From: an uncultured Streptococcus sp.
Lineage (GTDB): Bacteria > Bacillota > Bacilli > Lactobacillales > Streptococcaceae
Direction of reading: 5' to 3'
NCBI GenBank assembly: GCA_905373305.1
Contig: CAJPSM010000042.1
Location: 1 to 10,106 of the forward strand
DNA: 10,106 nucleotides
In this document: in pieces, positions 1 through 6,168 of the stretch
Layout: the number at the start of each line of letters is the position of its first letter
Position numbering within the stretch: the first letter of the stretch is position 1
Notes under the pieces: model-generated
What the model was told of the DNA's origin: nothing
What the model saw: only the letters and a program-made list of their open reading frames with translations
Databases searched by the model: none
Translations under genes and position numbers: made by a program

Positions 1-898
1 TTCCGACTTGAGAGAAGAAGTCGTGGTTAGAAGTTCCTGTTGAAATACCGTTCATAACGATTGGGTTGACATCATCAGCTGAATCTGGGAAGAGTGGATC
101 TTGTCCTAGGTTCATAAGAGCCTTATTGGCATTGTAACGAAGGAAAGTTTTAACTTCCTCAGTCCAGCCAACACCGTCATAGAGGCTTTCTGTATAGCCC
201 TCTTCGTTTTCGTAGAGAGTGTAGAGCAGGTCGTACATCCATTCTTTGAGCTTTTCTTGCTCTTCTTCAGGTAATTCATTGAAACCAAGTTGGAATTTGT
301 AACCAATATAAGTTCCATGGACAGACTCATCACGAATGATCAGTTTGATGATTTCCGCAACGTTAGCCAGTTTGTTGTTACCAAGATAGTAAAGCGGTGT
401 AAAGAAACCAGAGTAGAAGAGGAAGGTTTCAAGGAAAACACTGGCAACTTTCTTTTCTAGTGGGCTACCATTGAGATAGATTTCATTGATAATTTCCGCT
501 TTTCTTTGTAGGTAGGGGTTAGTGTTGGTCCATTCAAAGATTTCTTCGATTTCAGCCTTGGTATTCAAGGTTGAAAAGATAGAAGAGTAAGATTTTGCGT
601 GGACAGATTCCATAAACTGGATGTTGTTGAAAACAGCTTCTTCATGCGGTGTACGGATGTCCGAGCGAAGTGCTTGAACCCCTGTTTCAGATTGCATGGT
701 ATCCAAAAGGGTCAAACCACCAAAGACTTTTCCAACCAAGTCTTTTTCTTTGTTTGATAGTTTTCTCCAGTCGTCTAGGTCATTTGACAAGGGGATACGC
801 GTATCGAGCCAGAATTGCTCCGTCAGCTTTTCCCAAGTTGATTTGTCGATGACATCTTCGATGGCATTCCAGTTAATGGCTTTGTAGTAAGTTTCCAT
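1..898 (-). CDS. nrdF: Class Ib ribonucleotide reductase radical (beta) subunit NrdF, 3' end cut by window
   Basis: The beta subunit houses the dimetal-tyrosyl radical cofactor that starts reduction of ribonucleoside diphosphates by NrdE, supplying dNTPs in aerobic growth. The first 299 residues are present; relatives are about 320, so roughly 20 C-terminal residues, including the tail that docks on NrdE, lie outside. All expected metal ligands are visible: Asp66, Glu97, His100 (MESVH), Glu157, Glu191 and His194 (RDESVH). Tyr104 is the expected radical tyrosine. Each is one residue lower than the E. coli NrdF numbering I remember. The start gives METYYKAINW, preceded by AGAAAGAG as ribosome binding site. 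It lies 193 bp downstream of nrdE, separated by a hairpin and a candidate promoter of its own. The truncation is only the window edge. Identification is very secure. Confidence 0.96.
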   Translation of the reverse strand, partial: METYYKAINWNAIEDVIDKSTWEKLTEQFWLDTRIPLSNDLDDWRKLSNKEKDLVGKVFGGLTLLDTMQSETGVQALRSDIRTPHEEAVFNNIQFMESVHAKSYSSIFSTLNTKAEIEEIFEWTNTNPYLQRKAEIINEIYLNGSPLEKKVASVFLETFLFYSGFFTPLYYLGNNKLANVAEIIKLIIRDESVHGTYIGYKFQLGFNELPEEEQEKLKEWMYDLLYTLYENEEGYTESLYDGVGWTEEVKTFLRYNANKALMNLGQDPLFPDSADDVNPIVMNGISTGTSNHDFFSQVG

Positions 899-945
899 TT
901 GAAATCTCTTTCTGTATGTAATAATGCGATTGTCGAATCATCTCT

Positions 946-954
946 ATTTTATCA
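946..954 (-). promoter_or_regulatory. Candidate extended -10 promoter for nrdF
   Basis: On the minus strand TGATAAAAT reads as an extended -10 element (TG, one base, TAAAAT) about 48 bp before the nrdF start and just downstream of the hairpin at 977-1000. No good -35 hexamer lies at the usual distance; extended -10 promoters can work without one. Seen: the motif and its position. Inferred: that it is active. Confidence 0.4.
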
Positions 955-976
955 TAGTCTGAGAAGAGTATCGCAC

Positions 977-1000
977 AAAAAGTCGGAAGCCCGACTTTTT
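977..1000 (-). terminator. Intrinsic terminator-like hairpin between nrdE and nrdF
   Basis: A perfect 10-bp stem (AAAAAGTCGG with CCGACTTTTT) closes a 4-base loop and gives U-rich flanks on both strands. It can act as a terminator or attenuator for nrdE transcripts on the minus strand. Lying inside a cluster whose two products are needed together, it may set the nrdE to nrdF ratio or protect the nrdHE mRNA end. Confidence 0.7.
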
Positions 1001-1091
1001 AGTTTTTCATAGTATTTAAGATACTTATCAAGTTTTGTATGGCGGGTAACTTAATCAGTAGTCCGAGAAAATGTGGTTGCCTCAGAAAAAA

Positions 1092-3251
1092 TTAAATCAC
1101 ACAGCTTTCACATTGGTTAGCACCAACTTCCCCACCGTCGTCTGTAAAGGTACGGACGTAGTAGATAGACTTGATACCCTTGTTAAAGGCATAGTTACGA
1201 AGGATTGACAAGTCACGTGTCGTTTGTTTGTTTTCTTTCTTCCATTCGTAAAGACCTTTAGGAATGTCGCTACGCATGAAGAGAGTGAGCGAAAGCCCTT
1301 GGTCCACGTGCTCAGTCGCAGCAGCATAAACATCAATCACCTTACGCATATCCATGTCGTAAGCAGAAGTGTAGTAAGGGATAGTATCTGTTGACAAGCC
1401 TGCGGCAGGATAGTAGATTTTACCAATTTTCTTTTCTTGACGTTCTTCGATGCGTTGCGTAATCGGATGGATAGAAGCAGAAACGTCGTTGATATAGCTG
1501 ATAGAACCATTTGGAGCAACAGCAAGACGGTTTTGGTGATAAAGACCATCTGCTTGAACCTTTTCGCGAAGTTCAGCCCAGTCAGCAACGCTTGGAATAA
1601 AGACATCTTTGAAAAGTTCTTTAACACGGTCTGATTTTGGAACAAATTCGCCAGTTACATACTTGTCGAAGTAGCTTCCGTTAGCATAGTCTGATTTTTC
1701 AAAGTTGTGGAAGGTGATACCACGTTCGCGAGCGATATTGTTTGATTCTACCAAGGTCCAGTAGTTCATAAGCATAAAGTAGATGCTTGTAAATTCAATT
1801 GACTCAGGTGATCCGTACTCAATCAGTTGTTGGGCAAGGTAACTATGAAGCCCCATGGCACCAAGACCAAAGGTGTGAGCCAAGCTATTTCCGTGGTCGA
1901 TAGTAGGAACAGCTACGATGTGTGAACTATCTGTAACGAAAGTCAAAGCACGAACCATCGCACGGATAGAACGACCAAAGTCAGGTGAGGTCATCATGTT
2001 GACCACGTTAGTTGAACCAAGGTTACATGAGACGTCTGTTCCCATTTGAAGGAATTCTTGAGCATCGTTGATCAGGCTTGGTTCTTGAACTTGAAGAATC
2101 TCAGAGCACAAGTTACTCATGATAATCTTACCATCAACAGGATTCGCACGGTTAGCCGTATCAATGTTGACTACATAAGGGTAACCAGATTCTTGTTGCA
2201 ATTTAGAGATTTCCGTTTCCAAATCACGCGCTTTGATTTTTGTCTTGCGGATATTTGGATTTGCGATCAATTCATCGTATTTTTCTGTGATGTCGATGTA
2301 GTTGAACGGCACCCCGTATTCAAGTTCTACAGAGTATGGGCTGAAGAGGTACATTTCTTCATTTTTACGGGCCAATTCGTAGAATTTATCTGGGACCACA
2401 ACACCAAGTGAAAGGGTCTTTACACGAACTTTTTCATCGGCATTTTCTTTCTTAGTGGAAAGGAAAGCGATGATATCTGGGTGAAAGACATTGAGGTAGA
2501 CAACCCCAGCACCTTGACGTTGCCCGAGTTGGTTTGAGTAAGAGAAACTGTCTTCAAAAAGCTTCATAACTGGTACGACACCAGAAGCAGCACCTTCATA
2601 ACCTTTGATAGGAGCTCCGGCTTCACGAAGGTTGCTGAGGGAAATTCCCACACCACCACCAATACGTGAAAGTTGAAGAGCTGAGTTGATGGAACGTCCG
2701 ATAGAGTTCATATCATCAGTCACCTGAATCAAGAAACAAGATACCAACTCCCCACGACGAGCACGTCCAGCATTCAAGAAGGAAGGAGTAGCAGGTTGGT
2801 AGCGTTGGTGGATGATTTCATTGGCAATATCAATCGCAACAGCTTCATTACCATCTGCGAAATAAAGTGCGTTAAAGAAGACGCGGTCTTCCATGCTTTC
2901 AAGGTAATATTCACCGTCATTAGTCTTCAAGGCGTATTGATTATAGAACTTATAGGCAGCCATGAAAGACTTGAATTGAAAGTTTTGATCCTTGATAAAT
3001 TGAGACAATTCTTCCAAGAATTCTGGACGGTATTTCTTAATAAATGCTGTTTCAATGTAGTTGTGTTCAATAAGGTAGTTGATTTTATCAGTGATTGAAT
3101 CAAAAACCATAGTGTTTGGAACTACATTTTCTTTAAAGAAGGCATCCAAGGCTTCTTTATCTTTATGAAGCATGATTTGTCCATTAACAGGACGGTTAAT
3201 TTCGTTATTGAGACGGAAGTAGGTCACGTCCTCAAGATGTTTTAATCCCAT
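1092..3251 (-). CDS. nrdE: Class Ib ribonucleoside-diphosphate reductase catalytic (alpha) subunit NrdE
   Basis: This 719-residue protein is full length for NrdE. It reduces ribonucleoside diphosphates to deoxyribonucleotides, using a radical delivered from NrdF and electrons from NrdH. Visible catalytic residues are the Asn380-x-Cys382-x-Glu384 motif (NLCSE), the redox pair Cys172 (VSCFL) and Cys409 (VSCNLGS), and the C-terminal CESC pair at Cys714 and Cys717, which is re-reduced by NrdH. The protein starts directly with the class Ib N-terminal region and has no long ATP-cone, the usual NrdE form that lacks the overall-activity site of NrdA. The start MGLKHLEDVT is preceded by AAAGGAAA at a normal distance. 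nrdH lies 81 bp upstream and nrdF follows. No damage is seen. Confidence 0.98.
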   Translation of the reverse strand: MGLKHLEDVTYFRLNNEINRPVNGQIMLHKDKEALDAFFKENVVPNTMVFDSITDKINYLIEHNYIETAFIKKYRPEFLEELSQFIKDQNFQFKSFMAAYKFYNQYALKTNDGEYYLESMEDRVFFNALYFADGNEAVAIDIANEIIHQRYQPATPSFLNAGRARRGELVSCFLIQVTDDMNSIGRSINSALQLSRIGGGVGISLSNLREAGAPIKGYEGAASGVVPVMKLFEDSFSYSNQLGQRQGAGVVYLNVFHPDIIAFLSTKKENADEKVRVKTLSLGVVVPDKFYELARKNEEMYLFSPYSVELEYGVPFNYIDITEKYDELIANPNIRKTKIKARDLETEISKLQQESGYPYVVNIDTANRANPVDGKIIMSNLCSEILQVQEPSLINDAQEFLQMGTDVSCNLGSTNVVNMMTSPDFGRSIRAMVRALTFVTDSSHIVAVPTIDHGNSLAHTFGLGAMGLHSYLAQQLIEYGSPESIEFTSIYFMLMNYWTLVESNNIARERGITFHNFEKSDYANGSYFDKYVTGEFVPKSDRVKELFKDVFIPSVADWAELREKVQADGLYHQNRLAVAPNGSISYINDVSASIHPITQRIEERQEKKIGKIYYPAAGLSTDTIPYYTSAYDMDMRKVIDVYAAATEHVDQGLSLTLFMRSDIPKGLYEWKKENKQTTRDLSILRNYAFNKGIKSIYYVRTFTDDGGEVGANQCESCVI

Positions 3252-3275
3252 AAAATTTCCTTTATCTAATTACAA

Positions 3276-3314
3276 AAGAAAGGCCTCTAAGTTAGCCCTA
3301 GAAGCGAGTTTCTT
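3276..3314 (-). other. Intercistronic hairpin between nrdH and nrdE
   Basis: On the minus strand an outer 6-bp stem (AAGAAA with TTTCTT) encloses, after a small asymmetric internal loop, a 7-bp inner stem (GCTTCTA with TAGAGGC, one G-U pair). A short U-rich tract interrupted by C follows. It could be a weak terminator, an RNA-processing site or a stabiliser of the short nrdH message. Only the fold is seen; the role is inference. Confidence 0.45.
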
Positions 3315-3332
3315 CTGGATGATGTACTAAGA

Positions 3333-3551
3333 TTATGCTAATTGTTTCAGTTTTCCTGGTTGGAAACCTGAAAAGACTTCAGTTGGTGTTTGGATAACAG
3401 GAGCTGCGCTGAAACCGAGCTCTTTGACTTGATCGATGTACTCAGGTTGCTCGTCGAGATTGATCTCACGATAAGCGACATTGTTGCTGTCCAAGAAACG
3501 TTTGGTCATTTTACATTGTACACAATTATTTTTAGAATAAACCGTTACCAT
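3333..3551 (-). CDS. nrdH: Glutaredoxin-like protein NrdH
   Basis: A 72-residue small thioredoxin-fold protein that passes electrons to the C-terminal cysteine pair of NrdE in class Ib ribonucleotide reduction; it is reduced in turn by thioredoxin reductase in characterised systems. The active site is CVQC, Cys10 and Cys13, after the first strand (MVTVYSKNN). The cis-proline region AAPVI (about residues 49-53) and the C-terminal GFQPGKLKQL (about 62-71) are typical of NrdH. The length is normal. A strong ribosome binding site (GAGGAG) fixes the start. It is the first gene of the nrd cluster and lies behind a consensus promoter and NrdR-like boxes. nrdI, often the next gene in class Ib clusters, is absent here. 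Confidence 0.95.
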   Translation of the reverse strand: MVTVYSKNNCVQCKMTKRFLDSNNVAYREINLDEQPEYIDQVKELGFSAAPVIQTPTEVFSGFQPGKLKQLA

Positions 3552-3587
3552 TTTCGTAACTCCTCTTTCAAAATTGATTACTTTCTT

Positions 3588-3615
3588 AGTATATCAGAAA
3601 AAAAAACTTTGTCAA
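3588..3615 (-). promoter_or_regulatory. nrdH(EF) promoter
   Basis: On the minus strand a perfect -35 TTGACA (3610-3615) is followed after 16 bp by TATACT (3588-3593), with TG one base upstream as an extended -10. The spacer contains a run of nine T. The start site would fall about 30 bases before the nrdH start codon. This should drive nrdH and nrdE, and nrdF by read-through of the hairpins. Confidence 0.85.
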
Positions 3616-3622
3616 ACAATTT

Positions 3623-3638
3623 TGACTAAATATTGTGT
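3623..3638 (-). promoter_or_regulatory. NrdR-box-like site 1
   Basis: On the minus strand the 16-mer ACACAATATTTAGTCA matches about 13 of 16 positions of the NrdR consensus I remember (acaCwAtATmTwGtgt). It sits 7 bp upstream of the nrdH -35. NrdR is the nucleotide-sensing repressor of ribonucleotide reductase genes. Its centre is 42 bp, four helical turns, from site 2, as expected for paired NrdR boxes. Confidence 0.6.
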
Positions 3639-3664
3639 TTTAAATAAAAATATTTAAAAACAGG

Positions 3665-3680
3665 ACACTATATATAGTAT
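3665..3680. promoter_or_regulatory. NrdR-box-like site 2
   Basis: ACACTATATATAGTAT matches about 15 of 16 positions of the remembered NrdR consensus and is close to palindromic. It lies upstream of the nrdH promoter, 42 bp centre to centre from site 1. This is the strongest of the NrdR-like sites here. Confidence 0.65.
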
Positions 3681-3694
3681 GAGATGAATGGTGA

Positions 3695-3709
3695 AGATTG
3701 CGTTTTCAT
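3695..3709 (-). promoter_or_regulatory. cre-like site (possible CcpA operator)
   Basis: On the minus strand ATGAAAACGCAATCT fits every position of the degenerate cre consensus WTGNAANCGNWNNCW. It is about 140 bp upstream of the ptsH -10 and about 100 bp upstream of the nrdH -10. CcpA with HPr-Ser-P could bind and link the genes to carbon status. The consensus is loose, so chance matches occur. Confidence 0.35.
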
Positions 3710-3822
3710 TGACCTATCAAAGACTGATGAAAACTCGAAACTATATCCTGTATGTTGGTAATTTATATAGAAGATTTTCAGCAAGTTATCTGAAAGGAAA
3801 TTAAAGAAAGTCCATAAAATAC

Positions 3823-3851
3823 TTGAAAAATTATCTTGAAGATGATATAAT
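3823..3851 (+). promoter_or_regulatory. ptsHI promoter
   Basis: TTGAAA (3823-3828), a 17-bp spacer and a perfect TATAAT (3846-3851), with TG one base upstream as an extended -10. Transcription would start near 3858, leaving a leader of about 56 bases that ends in AAAGGAG (3898-3904) before the ptsH start codon. The design suits a strongly expressed housekeeping operon. Confidence 0.88.
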
Positions 3852-3913
3852 ACAGTCTTGTAAGGGTTATCACATATAACTCAAATAGAAAACACTTAAA
3901 GGAGAGTCAAACT

Positions 3914-4177
3914 ATGGCTTCTAAAGATTTCCACGTAGTGGCAGAAACAGGTATTCACGCACGTCCAGCAACATTGTTGGTTCAAACAGCTAGCAAATTT
4001 GCTTCAGATATCACTCTTGAGTACAAAGGTAAATCAGTAAACCTTAAATCTATCATGGGTGTTATGAGTCTTGGTGTTGGCCAAGGTGCTGACGTTACAA
4101 TTTCAGCTGAAGGTGCAGATGCTGACGATGCAATCGCTGCTATCTCAGAAACAATGGAAAAAGAAGGATTGGCATAA
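3914..4177 (+). CDS. ptsH: Phosphocarrier protein HPr
   Basis: HPr carries phosphate from enzyme I to the sugar-specific EIIA domains of the phosphotransferase system in the cytoplasm. The 87-residue length is normal. His15 in GIHARPA is the phosphorylation site used for sugar transport. Ser46 in KSIMGV is the site used by HPr kinase/phosphorylase; HPr-Ser-P is the CcpA co-repressor in Firmicutes. The strong ribosome binding site AAAGGAG fixes the start. It is the first gene of a two-gene operon, with only 4 bases before ptsI. Codon choice is restricted and typical of a very highly expressed gene. No oddities are seen. Confidence 0.98.
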   Translation: MASKDFHVVAETGIHARPATLLVQTASKFASDITLEYKGKSVNLKSIMGVMSLGVGQGADVTISAEGADADDAIAAISETMEKEGLA

Positions 4178-4181
4178 GGAA

Positions 4182-5915
4182 ATGACAGAAATGCTTAAAG
4201 GAATCGCAGCGTCAGATGGTGTTGCAGTTGCTAAAGCATATCTACTCGTTCAACCGGATTTGTCATTCGAGACTATTACAGTCGAAGATACAAACGCAGA
4301 AGAAGCTCGCCTTGATGCCGCTTTACAAGCATCACAAGACGAGCTTTCTGTTATCCGTGAGAAAGCGGTAGGTACGCTAGGGGAAGAAGCTGCTCAAGTT
4401 TTTGACGCTCACTTAATGGTGCTTGCTGACCCAGAAATGATTAGTCAAATCAAAGAAACAATCCGTGCTAAGAAAGTGAATGCGGAAGCAGGTCTGAAAG
4501 AAGTGACAGACATGTTTATCACTATCTTTGAGGGTATGGAAGACAACCCATATATGCAAGAACGTGCAGCGGATATCCGCGACGTGACAAAACGTGTATT
4601 GGCAAATCTTCTTGGTAAAAAATTGCCAAACCCAGCTTCTATCAATGAAGAAGTAATCGTCATTGCACATGACTTGACTCCTTCTGATACAGCTCAATTG
4701 GACAAGAACTTTGTAAAAGCTTTTGTAACCAACATCGGTGGACGTACAAGCCACTCAGCTATCATGGCACGTACGCTTGAAATTGCTGCTGTATTGGGTA
4801 CAAACAACATCACTGAAATCGTTAAAGACGGTGACATCCTTGCCGTTAACGGTATCACTGGTGAGGTTATTATCAACCCAACTGATGAACAAGCAGCAGA
4901 ATTTAAAGCAGCTGGTGAAGCGTATGCTCAACAAAAAGCTGAATGGGCACTTTTGAAAGATGCCAAAACAGTGACAGCTGATGGCCAACACTTCGAATTG
5001 GCTGCCAACATCGGTACTCCAAAAGACGTTGAAGGTGTCAATGACAACGGTGCAGAAGCTGTTGGTCTTTACCGTACAGAATTCTTGTACATGGATTCTC
5101 AAGACTTCCCAACAGAAGACGAGCAGTACGAAGCATACAAGGCTGTTCTTGAAGGAATGAACGGTAAACCAGTTGTCGTTCGTACAATGGATATCGGTGG
5201 TGATAAGGAACTTCCTTACTTCGATATGCCTCACGAAATGAACCCATTCCTTGGATTCCGTGCCCTTCGTATCTCTATCTCTGAAACTGGAGATGCTATG
5301 TTCCGCACACAAATCCGTGCCCTTCTTCGTGCGTCTGTTCACGGTCAATTGCGTATCATGTTCCCAATGGTTGCGCTTTTGAAAGAATTCCGTGCAGCTA
5401 AAGCAGTCTTTGACGAAGAAAAAGCAAACCTTCTTGCTGAAGGTGTTGCAGTTGCGGACAATATCCAAGTTGGTATCATGATCGAGATTCCTGCAGCAGC
5501 TATGCTTGCAGATCAATTTGCCAAAGAAGTTGACTTCTTCTCAATTGGTACAAACGACTTGATCCAATACACCATGGCAGCAGACCGTATGAACGAGCAA
5601 GTTTCATACCTTTACCAACCATACAATCCATCAATCCTACGTTTGATCAACAACGTTATCAAAGCAGCTCACGCTGAAGGTAAATGGGCTGGTATGTGTG
5701 GTGAGATGGCTGGTGACCAACAAGCTGTTCCACTTCTTGTCGGAATGGGCTTGGATGAGTTCTCTATGTCAGCAACATCTGTACTTCGTACACGTAGCTT
5801 GATGAAGAAACTTGACACAGCTAAGATGGAAGAGTACGCTAACCGTGCCCTTACAGAATGCTCAACAATGGAAGAAGTTCTTGAACTTCAAAAAGAATAC
5901 GTTAATTTTGATTAA
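4182..5915 (+). CDS. ptsI: Phosphoenolpyruvate-protein phosphotransferase (PTS enzyme I)
   Basis: Enzyme I autophosphorylates with phosphoenolpyruvate and phosphorylates HPr at His15, the entry step for all PTS sugars. The 577 residues match the family. An N-terminal HPr-binding and swivelling phosphohistidine domain carries His191 in GGRTSHSA. The C-terminal PEP-binding barrel has TMDIGGDKELPYF (about 335-347), the IMIEIPAAA strand (about 432-440), IGTNDLIQYT (about 455-464) and the catalytic Cys506 in GMCGEMAG. I chose ATG at 4182 (MTEMLKGIAAS) over an in-frame start at 4071, because the latter runs 37 codons back into ptsH. AAGGA overlapping the ptsH stop lies very close to this start; ATG at 4191 has better spacing and remains possible. 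The tight junction suggests translational coupling. Confidence 0.97.
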   Translation: MTEMLKGIAASDGVAVAKAYLLVQPDLSFETITVEDTNAEEARLDAALQASQDELSVIREKAVGTLGEEAAQVFDAHLMVLADPEMISQIKETIRAKKVNAEAGLKEVTDMFITIFEGMEDNPYMQERAADIRDVTKRVLANLLGKKLPNPASINEEVIVIAHDLTPSDTAQLDKNFVKAFVTNIGGRTSHSAIMARTLEIAAVLGTNNITEIVKDGDILAVNGITGEVIINPTDEQAAEFKAAGEAYAQQKAEWALLKDAKTVTADGQHFELAANIGTPKDVEGVNDNGAEAVGLYRTEFLYMDSQDFPTEDEQYEAYKAVLEGMNGKPVVVRTMDIGGDKELPYFDMPHEMNPFLGFRALRISISETGDAMFRTQIRALLRASVHGQLRIMFPMVALLKEFRAAKAVFDEEKANLLAEGVAVADNIQVGIMIEIPAAAMLADQFAKEVDFFSIGTNDLIQYTMAADRMNEQVSYLYQPYNPSILRLINNVIKAAHAEGKWAGMCGEMAGDQQAVPLLVGMGLDEFSMSATSVLRTRSLMKKLDTAKMEEYANRALTECSTMEEVLELQKEYVNFD

Positions 5916-5924
5916 TCGAAAGGT

Positions 5925-5952
5925 CCTTGCAACTCAGTTGCAGGGATTTTTT
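5925..5952 (+). terminator. Rho-independent terminator after ptsI
   Basis: A 9-bp stem (CCTTGCAAC with GTTGCAGGG, one G-U pair) with a 3-base loop is followed by A and six T, beginning 10 bases after the ptsI stop. It ends the ptsHI transcript and insulates it from the pht region. Confidence 0.92.
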
Positions 5953-6055
5953 GACTGCATTTAAAGAATTATCAAGATAAACGGCTTATATGAAGCCTTT
6001 TGAAGACAAACTAGTGGGACAGAATAAAAAATACTTAATCAGTTCACAAAAATCT

Positions 6056-6084
6056 TTGACAAGTTGCAAATTTAGGAGTAAACT
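6056..6084 (+). promoter_or_regulatory. Promoter of the first pht gene
   Basis: A perfect TTGACA (6056-6061), a 17-bp spacer and TAAACT (6079-6084). The -10 is immediately followed by the AdcR box, so repressor would cover the transcription start. The same hexamers and spacing recur before adcAII. Confidence 0.85.
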
Positions 6085-6085
6085 A

Positions 6086-6097
6086 TTAACCAGTTAA
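6086..6097 (+). promoter_or_regulatory. AdcR operator (zinc-responsive)
   Basis: TTAACCAGTTAA is an exact match to the AdcR consensus TTAACYRGTTAA known from streptococcal zinc regulons. It lies directly after the -10 element, over the expected start site. AdcR is a MarR-family repressor that binds DNA when zinc is present, so pht should be switched on by zinc starvation. Confidence 0.88.
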
Positions 6098-6168
6098 GTA
6101 ATAGAGAGGAGTTTCTGCAGTTTAGAAATGAATTGCAACTAGAAATATCAAAAAGAAAGAGAGTTTCG

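Larger units (their letters stand above)
3660..3751. repeat. Imperfect inverted repeat in the nrdH-ptsH intergenic region
   Basis: Three nested complementary arms are seen: ACAGGA (3660-3665) with TCCTGT (3746-3751), TATAGT (3673-3678) with ACTATA (3740-3745), and GTTTTCAT (3702-3709) with ATGAAAAC (3727-3734). The two outer arms are contiguous on the right but split by 7 bases on the left. The arms overlap NrdR-like and cre-like sites. It may be a regulatory structure, a small repeat remnant or chance in AT-rich DNA. Confidence 0.4.
3552..3913. other. Divergent nrdH-ptsH intergenic region (362 bp)
   Basis: This AT-rich stretch has no convincing ORF. It holds the nrdH promoter and NrdR-like sites on the left, a cre-like site and inverted repeat in the middle, and the ptsH promoter on the right. 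A third, weaker NrdR-like 16-mer (3738-3753, AAACTATATCCTGTAT) lies 73 bp, about seven turns, from site 2. A small hairpin, TTTCAG with CTGAAA, occurs at about 3776-3795. Confidence 0.8.
5953..6168 (+). other. Intergenic region and leader upstream of the first pht gene
   Basis: The left half holds a minor hairpin (GGCTT with AAGCC, 5983-5997, then four T) that may be a weak backup terminator. The right half holds the AdcR-controlled promoter and a leader of about 78 bases. In the leader a good Shine-Dalgarno-like GAGAGGAG (6104-6111) is not matched to the pht start; the nearest ATG (6128) opens a four-codon frame, MNCN, ending at TAG (6140-6142). Confidence 0.6.

Noticed and set aside
2046..2411. 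121-codon plus-strand ORF inside nrdE
   Set aside because: It is antisense to intact nrdE, has no ribosome binding site and has the composition of a shadow frame.
3622..3650. Possible plus-strand promoter TTGACT, 17 bp, TAAAAA
   Set aside because: The -10 is poor, it lies far from ptsH, and the -35 coincides with NrdR-like site 1. The promoter at 3823-3851 is far better.
4071..4181. Longer ptsI form starting within ptsH
   Set aside because: It would overlap most of the second half of ptsH in another frame. The 577-residue form from 4182 matches the family N-terminus.
4755..5516. Long 253-codon ORF on the minus strand inside ptsI
   Set aside because: It is fully antisense to a conserved gene with strong codon bias, its translation is rich in Cys, Phe and His without family features, and it is a shadow of the ptsI codons.
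6014..6025. GTGGGACAGAAT resembles the edge of an intergenic repeat seen in mitis-group genomes
   Set aside because: Only about 12 bases match what I remember and no second end is visible, so a repeat element cannot be supported.
6133..6168. TTG start extending the first Pht protein by 12 residues
   Set aside because: It would put a charged stretch before a normal signal peptide. ATG at 6169 gives the familiar MKINKKYL start.
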